NCBI GenBank assembly: GCA_020725585.1
Contig: DYES01000044.1
Span: 1 to 33,037, forward strand
Direction of reading: 5' to 3'
From: Desulfovirgula sp.
GTDB taxonomy: Bacteria; Bacillota; Desulfotomaculia; Desulfotomaculales; Nap2-2B
DNA length: 33,037 nt
Made by a program: the position numbers and the translations under genes. Of the stretch, positions 26,660 to 33,037 are shown one piece after another. Every line of letters starts with the position of its first letter. Position 1 is the stretch's first letter. The notes beneath the pieces are model-generated. The model ran no database searches, was not told the origin of the DNA, and was given only the letters and a program-made list of their open reading frames with translations.

Positions 26660-29200
26660 TTGCCGGCCGACAAAGAAAAGGGACCGCTTTCTGGGAACGA
26701 ACAGAGAGCAGAATTAAACAAAGAACCGGAACTGCTCAAAGACGGTGGTGGAGAAGGCGCCGGATTACCGCGGTTTGAACAGCTTAGTCTCTTTAGCGAA
26801 GACGAACCAGCCGCCCCGACGGCCAGGCCGGTTTCAGACGATACCTGGGAAGTAACTACGGTTAAAGCTGGATGCGCTCACCCGCAGAGAGCGGTTCGTT
26901 CAGCCTCAGACTGCGCTCCAAAAGAAAGTTTGCTCGCAGAAGAGGTTCAAGCAGGGGCACGCGGGCAGAAAAAGGTGATCCGGCAAAAATTGTCCAGAGA
27001 AGAAAGAAAAAAGGCCCGGGAGAAATTTCTCCGCTGGGCGGAAGCCATTAACGCCATGCTCGAAGAACATCTGCAGCGGACCGGGAAGACCAGGGAAGAA
27101 ATTCTCTTTGAGATTCTCGGTTCAGCGCCCCCCGCTCCTCCCCCAGGAAGGCGGCCTGGAAAGCGTTCCCGCCGGAAAAACGCCGGATTGCAGCAAGCCG
27201 CCGCGCCCCCGCGGGACGCGGTCTTGCAGAAGGGCGGCGCCTTCCCGAAGAGCGTTGTGTCGCGGAAAAAGAAAGACGTTGCCGGGCCGAAAAGAGGGCT
27301 GGAAAAGAGTTTGGAAAAGGAGCCGGAAAAGGAGCCGGAAAGCGTTCCGGAAGGCGCCCCCCAAAGCGCCCCGGAAACGCTCCGTAAAGTCGCCTTCCCC
27401 GCCCGGGAAACCCGTTGTCCTCAGGAAGAAAGCCTGGAAGAAAGACCGCCGGTAAAAGTAACTTTCTTCCCAGAAGAAGACGCGGCCGTTTTAAACCTGG
27501 CCGAAAGCGGCGCTGTTTCGCCGGCCGCCGACCTTTACCTGCACCGGCAGGCACTCGGCCTGCTCCTTTCCCCCGGTTTTGATACCCTCCTTTCCGTCCA
27601 GGCGGCCCGGGATATCCAGTTGCTGGACTACCAGCTGGCCACGGTGCGCCACGTTTTAAAGCACCTGCGCGGCCGGGCGCTTTTGTGCGACGAGGTCGGC
27701 CTGGGGAAAACCATCGAAGCGGGCCTGATCATGATGGAATACCTCCTGCGCGGCCTGGTCCGGCGCGTCCTGGTCCTGACCCCGCCTTCTCTGGTGGAAC
27801 AGTGGCGCCAGGAAATGCAGGCCAAATTTAACCTGGATTTTATCACTTACGATGCGCCCCTTTTCAAATCCACACCCCGCCCCTGGACGGTCTTTCCTTA
27901 CATTATTGCCTCCCTGGACACGTCCAAAAGGGAACCGCACCGGAGCATGGTGCTGGAACCGGCTTACGACCTGGTGATTGTGGACGAGGCGCACCACCTG
28001 AAAAATAAGACCACCCAGGCTTACCAGCTGGTTAGTCAGCTCAAAAAGAAATACGTCCTGTTCCTTACCGCTACCCCGGTGGAAAACGACCTGGAAGAAT
28101 TGTTTAACCTGATCACTTTATTGCAGCCCGGTCAGCTGGAAACGGCTTCTTCTTTCAAGCGGAAATACATCACCCGGGGAGATCCGCTCAAACCAAAAAA
28201 CACGGAGGAATTGAAAAGGCTGGTGCGCGAAGTAATGGTGCGCAACCGGCGCAGTGAAACCGGCGTCATTACCGCCAGGCGCCACGCCGAGGTGGTGGAG
28301 GTGACCCTTTCGCCGGAAGAGGCGGCCTTCTACCGGCGGCTGACTTCCTTTGTGCGCGGCCATTACACTCCGGAAGCGGCGAAATTGTCCGGCGGCGTGA
28401 ATCAGTTTATTTTAAAGACCCTTCAGCGGGAGGTAGGCAGCAGCATCGAAGCGGTGCTGCCTACCCTGGAAAAAATGGCCGCCAGCGAAGAAAATCCCCC
28501 TTCTTTGCGCCGCCTGCTGAAAACTCTGGCCGACCAGGCCGGGGAAGTGCCCCGCCGGGCCAAGGCCGAGGCCCTGGTCCGCCTGCTCAAAAAAATCCCG
28601 GCTAAAGCCGTTGTTTTTACCTGCTTTCGCGAAACCCTGCATTTTTTGGCCGCCCTTTTAGAGCGGGAAGGATTCAGCGTGGCCCGGCTGCACGGCGGGA
28701 TGCGGCGGGCCGAGAAGGAAGCGCAGGTGCAGGCCTTTGCCGGCGGCGCCCGCGTCCTGGTCTCCACCGAAACGGGGAGCGAAGGGCGTAACTTGCAGTT
28801 CTGCAACGTGCTCGTCAACTATGACCTCCCCTGGAACCCCATGCGCATCGAACAGCGCATCGGCCGCCTGCACCGCCTGGGTCAGACAAAGGACGTTTAC
28901 ATCTACAATCTGTCGGCGGCCGGGACGGTTGAAGCCTACATCCTGGACCTGCTGGACGCCAAAATCAACATGTTCCAGCTGGTGGTGGGGGAGCTGGACA
29001 TGATTTTAGGCAACCTGCGCGAGAAAAAGAATTTTGAAGACATCGTCATGGATATCTGGGCCGGGGCGGCCGACGAGGCAGCCCTGCAGGCCGGGCTGGC
29101 GGAACTGGGCGAAAAGCTCGCCGCGGCCAAAAAGCACTACCTGGCGGTAAAGGAACTGGACGACCGGCTGCTGGGCGAATTGTTGCCGGAAAAAGATTAA
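26660..29200 (+). CDS. RapA-like SNF2 ATPase with N-terminal sliding-clamp-binding motif
   Basis: An 846-residue superfamily 2 ATPase of the bacterial RapA/SNF2 type. The C-terminal ~560 residues hold the motor: motif I DEVGLGKTIEAGL (from Asp344), motif Ia VLVLTPPSLVEQW, motif II DEAH (442-445), motif III LFLTATPVEND, then LVSTETGSEGRNLQFCN (V) and QRIGRLHRLGQ (VI, from Gln732). The N-terminal ~300 residues are low-complexity, charged and Pro/Glu-rich. They include QLSLF at residues 41-45, an exact bacterial beta-clamp-binding pentapeptide, and a basic patch PGKRSRRK. It lacks a visible nuclease. The start is a TTG after GGGGTGGG, directly following an in-frame stop; the first internal Met is ~130 residues in. 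It is followed after 27 bases by its likely partner. Confidence 0.88.
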   Translation: MPADKEKGPLSGNEQRAELNKEPELLKDGGGEGAGLPRFEQLSLFSEDEPAAPTARPVSDDTWEVTTVKAGCAHPQRAVRSASDCAPKESLLAEEVQAGARGQKKVIRQKLSREERKKAREKFLRWAEAINAMLEEHLQRTGKTREEILFEILGSAPPAPPPGRRPGKRSRRKNAGLQQAAAPPRDAVLQKGGAFPKSVVSRKKKDVAGPKRGLEKSLEKEPEKEPESVPEGAPQSAPETLRKVAFPARETRCPQEESLEERPPVKVTFFPEEDAAVLNLAESGAVSPAADLYLHRQALGLLLSPGFDTLLSVQAARDIQLLDYQLATVRHVLKHLRGRALLCDEVGLGKTIEAGLIMMEYLLRGLVRRVLVLTPPSLVEQWRQEMQAKFNLDFITYDAPLFKSTPRPWTVFPYIIASLDTSKREPHRSMVLEPAYDLVIVDEAHHLKNKTTQAYQLVSQLKKKYVLFLTATPVENDLEELFNLITLLQPGQLETASSFKRKYITRGDPLKPKNTEELKRLVREVMVRNRRSETGVITARRHAEVVEVTLSPEEAAFYRRLTSFVRGHYTPEAAKLSGGVNQFILKTLQREVGSSIEAVLPTLEKMAASEENPPSLRRLLKTLADQAGEVPRRAKAEALVRLLKKIPAKAVVFTCFRETLHFLAALLEREGFSVARLHGGMRRAEKEAQVQAFAGGARVLVSTETGSEGRNLQFCNVLVNYDLPWNPMRIEQRIGRLHRLGQTKDVYIYNLSAAGTVEAYILDLLDAKINMFQLVVGELDMILGNLREKKNFEDIVMDIWAGAADEAALQAGLAELGEKLAAAKKHYLAVKELDDRLLGELLPEKD

Positions 29201-29227
29201 TTCGCGGAACCTGGAGGTGGGGCATCG

Positions 29228-30283
29228 ATGCTGTCTTCCGAAAAGCCGGGTTTGCGCCCGTTTGTCACCGCCTGTCTAGAACGGGCCGGAGCCGTCGTGG
29301 AGGAAGCCGGTTACGAACTGGTGGAAGCGCTTTTGCCGGAGGAACTGCACAACCTGCTAAACCAGGATCATCTTCTGCTGGCTTTTGATTACGAAGTGGC
29401 CCGGGAAAATCCGGAAGCAATCTTTCTTACTTACGGGAGCCCTTTTTTAGACAGCCTGGCCAGACTGGCCGCAAGTTACGGCCGCTATACGGTTCTTTAC
29501 GGCCCGGAGGCGGGTTTGAAACAGGCGGCCCGGCTGGAGCGGGAGATTGCCGAAAAAATTGAGTTCGTGGGGTGCCGCCCGCCCAGGGTCGTCCGCCAGT
29601 GGCTGGAGGGGCACGTCTTCAGGGGCTTTTTCTTCCGGGCAGTGTTTTGTTCCCACGAAAAAATTGAAGAACTCCTGGAGATCGTGGTGGACGGATCCAC
29701 CGGCCTGGTGGCGCCCGATTTTGCCGGCTGGTGGACAAACGTGGTGGCGGCCGGGGAGCCCGCGTGGCAGTTGCCGGAAGCGCCGGGGCTTCCCCTGGCG
29801 GACCTGTACCGGGCGGCCTGCCGGGAAGCGGAAAGGCAGGCCAGGGAGCAGGCCCTTGCCCTTCAGGAGCAGGCAAAGGGCCGGCTGGCCCGGGAAATGG
29901 CCAGGGTGTCCGGGTATTACACCCGGATGATCCGGGAAATCGAACATAAGCTGGCGGCAACCGGCGACGAGGCCAAAAAGGAGCGCCTGGTTAAACAACT
30001 GGCTGCCGTGGAGGCCGACCGGCAGCGCCGGGAAAAAGATACCCTCGACCGTTACACCGTGGAAGTGGAGCTGCACCTGGACCACCTGGTGGACTACCGT
30101 CTTCCCCTTCTGCACGTCGAGCTGGAAGTGCAGCATAAAAAGCAGGTCCTGCCTTTTACCGTATTGTACAATCCCTTCGCCCACCGCCTGGAAACGCCCC
30201 TCTGTCCCCTGTGCGGCCGGCCTTCCCCGCGCCTTTTTCCGGACGGCGAAAACCGGCTGGTCTGTGCCCGTCACAGGGCATAA
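29228..30283 (+). CDS. Unknown coiled-coil protein with C-terminal zinc ribbon, SNF2 partner
   Basis: A 351-residue protein whose family I do not recognise. Residues 1-170 are a mixed alpha/beta region (LLAFDYEVARENPEAIFLTYG). Residues ~195-285 are a long charged coiled coil (LYRAACREAERQAREQALAL onward). The end holds a likely zinc site: Cys326 and Cys329 (CPLCGR) with Cys346 and His349 (CARH). Its ATG has GGAGGTG 8 bases upstream and lies 27 bases after the SNF2 stop, so the two form an operon that ends at the structured terminator downstream. The coiled coil suggests oligomerisation and the zinc ribbon nucleic-acid contact. I infer that it is the adaptor of the SNF2 motor. Confidence 0.75.
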   Translation: MLSSEKPGLRPFVTACLERAGAVVEEAGYELVEALLPEELHNLLNQDHLLLAFDYEVARENPEAIFLTYGSPFLDSLARLAASYGRYTVLYGPEAGLKQAARLEREIAEKIEFVGCRPPRVVRQWLEGHVFRGFFFRAVFCSHEKIEELLEIVVDGSTGLVAPDFAGWWTNVVAAGEPAWQLPEAPGLPLADLYRAACREAERQAREQALALQEQAKGRLAREMARVSGYYTRMIREIEHKLAATGDEAKKERLVKQLAAVEADRQRREKDTLDRYTVEVELHLDHLVDYRLPLLHVELEVQHKKQVLPFTVLYNPFAHRLETPLCPLCGRPSPRLFPDGENRLVCARHRA

Positions 30284-30333
30284 AAAGACTTTCCGGGAAG
30301 CCCGGTCCTTTCCGGCACTTCCGGGTGGTCTTT
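30284..30333. terminator. Large imperfect hairpin between convergent units
   Basis: Nested arms AAAGAC/GTCTTT, CCGGGAAG/CTTCCGG and CCGG/CCGG around a TCCTTT centre form a 50-base stem-loop directly after the SNF2-partner stop. It faces the 3' end of the minus-strand CARF remnant, so it could terminate both. T-runs are short on both sides, which weakens the call. Confidence 0.55.
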
Positions 30334-30374
30334 AGGATAACATTGAGAACAACTTAACAAATATGCGCCGCTGG

Positions 30375-31764
30375 TCAAAATGGCGGGCGGAGGAACTGGT
30401 AGCGGTCTGCCAGCTCCTTTAAACAGGTACCGCCTGATGCCAGGAAGACTTCGGCAATGTCCTCCACCAGTTTTTTAAACACGGTGTAATCCTCTTTGTC
30501 CACTGCTTCAAACCCGTGGACAAAAGGCTGAAATTGCGCTTTTCGATCAAGCCGTTCAAGCGGGGCAGGTTGATGCCCCTGGCCAGGGGGTCGTCAATTG
30601 CCTTTAAGAGCAGGTAACCGTTAAACAAGGATATCTGGCCCGGGAGGGTCGTCTCTGACGGTTGTTTTCTCAAGATTTTCACCCGTATGGTTCCAAATTT
30701 CTCCTGTAATTCTTCCCTGGTGGCCGGTCTTCTTCCCTGCCGGGCGCAGGTTGAATTTTCCCCCTGCTGCGGCCCTTCCAACGGAACCCCCACCAGGCAG
30801 TAATAATCCGGTTCGGCCGTATCCATCCCGTAAGCCGCCAGGGCGGCCTGCTCTATCATCTCCAGGAGGCGGTATAGCAGCAGGGCAGCCATATCCAGCT
30901 TATTTTGCTCCTCCCGACGCAGGGCATTGCAATAGATGGTGGCCATCAAAATCTGAATAAATTCCCTGTCCTGTAAAAGTTTCACTATTCTGCCCGTTTC
31001 CTGTGGGCCAGATATTCGGGCTTTGACGAAGCCGGTTCTATTGCTTAAGAGCACCAGGGCCTGATGCTGCTGTACAAGCTGTGGGAACCGGTCCTGCAGG
31101 ACAAAATTCCTTTGTATCTTGCTGTACTGCCCTGAACCATACTTATTACCTGTTCCAGGGCTTCAGCGGCAGCCGGGAAATTGATATTGTCCCACGCCTT
31201 ATAAGCCCGGGCCAGGTGGCCCAAAACCTGGTACCGGCGGGGATCGGGCACTGCCTGGGCCAGTTCCCCAAAGATACGGCCTGCCCCGGCGTAGTCATGC
31301 TTGGTCATCAACTCCAGGGCTTTTTCCTCCTCCAGATCGCCAAACACCTGGTAGGGATTGGGAATGAATTCCAGGCGCTCGGAACCGGGATATGGACAGC
31401 ACAGGTCGCCCCGGTAGTTGGAGCTGGTAATGTAAATCAGTTCGGCGCCAATAAGGCCCTCTGCCATGGCCGAACCACCGGACATGGCCTTGGTGCCGCC
31501 GGTAAAGTCCAGGGCAACGCTGGCCGGCCGCCCCCATCGATGATAGATGTCCTTTATGGTCTGGTAAATCTGCAGGGGTTGTCCTTGTCCACTTCGGTAA
31601 AGTCATACTGGCTGGGTTTCAGACCGGTTAATTCCACCACCACGTCCAGATGGCGCCTTGATCTTTCCGTGACGAGGAAAAACATCCCGCTCCTCCTCAC
31701 TGCCCCTGGGCATTTTTTCCCACCGGGCGGCCAGATCTGCAAGCTGGTCTTCTTTGGATAACAT
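30375..31764 (-). pseudogene. Broken CRISPR-associated CARF-HEPN ribonuclease (TIGR02710/Csm6-like)
   Basis: Reading through four frameshifts rebuilds a protein of about 460 residues. It has the CARF nucleotide-binding motif DFTGGTKAMSGG (about 31480-31510), typical of TIGR02710-family CARF proteins, a helical middle (ALELMTKHDYAGAGRIFGEL) and a C-terminal HEPN domain ending RNFSLFVHGF, the R-x6-H ribonuclease motif (30516-30538). The breaks are at 31678-31682 (one extra T), 31575-31578 (one C lost), around 31136-31150 (one base lost) and 30522-30525 (one T lost). The last lies inside the HEPN motif. Intact relatives cut RNA when bound to cyclic oligoadenylate made by type III CRISPR complexes. 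Start ATG 31764 with GGAAG; an upstream in-frame ATG at 31818 is possible. No cas genes or array are visible. Confidence 0.8.
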
Positions 31765-31774
31765 CAGGATCTTC

Positions 31775-31810
31775 CTTTCTTTTGTTATATTTCTTTCTTT
31801 TGTTATATTT
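31775..31810. repeat. Perfect 18-bp tandem duplication before the CARF remnant
   Basis: CTTTCTTTTGTTATATTT occurs twice without a gap (31775-31792 and 31793-31810). The length is a multiple of three, and if translation starts at 31818 it encodes a repeated ITKERN-like hexapeptide. Confidence 0.9.
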
Positions 31811-31814
31811 TCGT

Positions 31815-32062
31815 TCATTTGGCAAAAAACGCAAAAATCAACTTTTCAATCAACTGCCGCCCGAAGCCGGTCCGGCCCCGCATTTCAGAGATCGCACAGG
31901 TACCGGGCACGGTAAAGCAGAACCTGTGTTTTACCCGAACCGGGTGGTCTGAAAAATAACCCGGTGCTTCCGGAAATCCAGTTCTATGGCCCGGATCTGT
32001 TCCAGAGTTAATTCTGCCTGGGAAACCAGCAGGTGCCTATGCTCATGCTCCCCCCATGGCAT
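31815..32062 (-). pseudogene. Decayed small ORF upstream of the CARF remnant
   Basis: A minus-strand frame from ATG 32062 starts MPWGEHEHRHLLVSQAELTL and runs 43 codons to a stop at 31931. Restoring one T in the run at 31952-31956 moves reading into a frame that continues FSDHPVRVKHRFCFTVPG and ends QLIEKLIFAFFAK, stopping at 31817-31815 and overlapping a possible CARF-gene start by ATGA. The rebuilt product has about 82 residues and I do not recognise it. The coupling suggests that it was an accessory gene in the same operon. It may also be the tail of a larger lost gene. Confidence 0.45.
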
Positions 32063-32216
32063 TTAAGAAACCGCGTACAAATTGTTATACCGCAGATTAT
32101 CTGCGTCTAAAATTATAGTTTTTTAATCAAATTATCTTATTGCTTTTTCCTTTTTCGGGTAAAATAACGTGATGCTTTTTTGTGACGGTATTTTATTTTT
32201 AAGGAGGTGACACCGG

Positions 32217-32681
32217 ATGGCCGCTGAGATTGCAGATACCCTCAGTCCTGTGGAGAGGAGGCGCAGCATAGTGAACAGGGTGCAAGAAAACCCTATCCAT
32301 CCCGAAGATTGGACTTTCAAGGACAGCGTAGCGGCAACCTTCCAGTACGAAATCGACATAATTGATTCAGTTGTATCCTTCCATAATGAGGACGTTTTCC
32401 GCATCGTCCTTACCGACCCGAAGAACTTGAATTTCGGTATGGGCGACGAAGAGGAACTGGTTACTGCTTACTTTATGCTCTGTCATTTGAAGGCCCGATT
32501 AGAAATCTTGAACGCCGCGCTGCCTCTCGTAGACGATGAAGCTACCCGAGGTGCTACCGCTGAAGAGATTAGCTCTTGGAGCCAACTCGTAACCTTGTTA
32601 TTAGCAAGGGTCACAAAAAAAATTGTTGAGGCCGGCCCAGAAAAAACACCCGCTGTAACTGAGTTCGAAATACAGCAGTAA
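32217..32681 (+). CDS. Unknown acidic helical protein (154 aa)
   Basis: No family recognised. The protein begins MAAEIADTLSPVERRRSIVN and is mostly predicted helical and acidic, with the segment DEEELVTAYFMLCHLKARLE and a C-terminus rich in Glu and Pro. There is no signal peptide, membrane segment or metal motif. A full AAGGAGGTG ribosome-binding site precedes the ATG. A truncated copy of its 5' end follows at 32787. The AT-rich upstream region (32063-32216) has a GCAGA/TCTGC mini-palindrome and a TAAAAT that could serve as a -10, but no good -35. Confidence 0.7.
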   Translation: MAAEIADTLSPVERRRSIVNRVQENPIHPEDWTFKDSVAATFQYEIDIIDSVVSFHNEDVFRIVLTDPKNLNFGMGDEEELVTAYFMLCHLKARLEILNAALPLVDDEATRGATAEEISSWSQLVTLLLARVTKKIVEAGPEKTPAVTEFEIQQ

Positions 32682-32786
32682 ATTCAGCGCCTGTGCACAT
32701 TGCGCTATACAGGAGAGTTACAGGGTAGCTGGTTTGACGGGAGTGGCAAATAACAGTATTCAGCGCTCAAAAACGGAGGTGAGATT

Positions 32787-32921
32787 ATGGCCACCGAGAT
32801 TGGGAAAACCCTTAGCCCTGTGGAAAGGAAGCACTGTATTTATGGAAAAAGCGTAGGAGGCGGAGCGGCCAATAGAGGAAGTCATGATGTTTTCCGTCCT
32901 CCTCGTATAAAATTAAATTAG
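32787..32921 (+). pseudogene. Deleted tandem copy of the 154-aa unknown gene
   Basis: A 44-codon frame preceded by ACGGAGGTGAG. It starts MATEIGKTLSPVERKHCIYG, clearly homologous to the first 20 residues of the gene at 32217, including the ribosome-binding site. It then skips most of the protein and regains a short stretch (HDVFRPP versus NEDVFRIV) before a stop. I read it as a duplicated copy with an internal deletion; it could still make a small peptide. The 105-base gap before it carries ATTCAGCGC at 32682-32690 and again at 32758-32766, flanking the spacer. Confidence 0.6.
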
Positions 32922-33037
32922 CCTAGATTGAGAGCTGCTAAGCCTTATAGATTGTGAGGTTTGCGGCCTCTCAAAAAAGTTTCAAATTTGTTCTTTGGCA
33001 ATCTTTACAACTCATGGTTTTTCCAGCATAATGCTTA

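Noticed and set aside
29447-30274. 275-codon minus-strand frame opposite the SNF2 partner gene
   Set aside because: Composition is that of a reverse-frame shadow (His/Gln/Pro-rich); the plus frame has a strong ribosome-binding site, operon spacing and a zinc motif.
32935-32990. Terminator hairpin near GAGG/CCTC
   Set aside because: The stem is only 4-5 pairs and is not followed by a T-run on either strand.
30375-33037. CRISPR array next to the CARF remnant
   Set aside because: No regularly spaced direct repeats of 24-40 bases were seen anywhere in the window.

Overview
The window looks like a moderately GC-rich, probably thermophilic, anaerobic Firmicute of the Peptococcaceae / Desulfotomaculum-Pelotomaculum-Carboxydothermus type. 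The main reason is a thermosome-like (group III) bacterial chaperonin inside a CIRCE-controlled hrcA-grpE-dnaK-dnaJ operon, an arrangement described for Carboxydothermus hydrogenoformans and relatives. Firmicute-type neighbours agree with this (AcuA acetyltransferase, MutS2, a two-part U32 protein, the rsmE-mtaB-HIT-rpsU tail). The species cannot be named from the sequence alone.

Positions 1-5570 (all minus strand) are cofactor biosynthesis. A Rossmann/DUF2520 reductase overlaps panB and is followed by panC and panD, which together would make pantothenate. nadA and the window-truncated nadB (quinolinate for NAD) follow. folK (folate) lies upstream. The pan operon has a structured leader: a sigma-A-like promoter, three perfect 11-bp repeats, two bulged hairpins and an intrinsic terminator before the first gene. 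Four DnaA-box-like 9-mers in one orientation lie between folK and tsaD.

Positions 5684-10016 hold tsaD, a CobB sirtuin, a HAD nucleotidase-like protein and an unknown small protein with a near-consensus promoter. A divergent acuA follows, whose 3' end overlaps a convergent TetR regulator. AcuA and sirtuin are the two arms of the reversible acetylation that controls acetyl-CoA synthetase in Bacillus.

Positions 10235-19499 appear to be one nine-gene heat-shock/translation operon, read from CIRCE to the rpsU terminator: hrcA, group III chaperonin, grpE, dnaK, dnaJ, rsmE, mtaB, HIT protein, rpsU. Upstream on the same strand are hemW, a free-standing AMP-ligase C-terminal domain, mutS2 and a U32/RlhA-like protein.

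From about 26200 to the end the character changes to accessory DNA. A plus-strand pair encodes a RapA-like SNF2 ATPase carrying an N-terminal sliding-clamp-binding motif (QLSLF) and a coiled-coil/zinc-ribbon partner. It is followed by the broken remains of a CRISPR-associated CARF-HEPN ribonuclease (TIGR02710-like) with four frameshifts, a second decayed ORF, and an unknown acidic protein with a deleted tandem copy. No CRISPR array, tRNA, rRNA or insertion sequence was seen.
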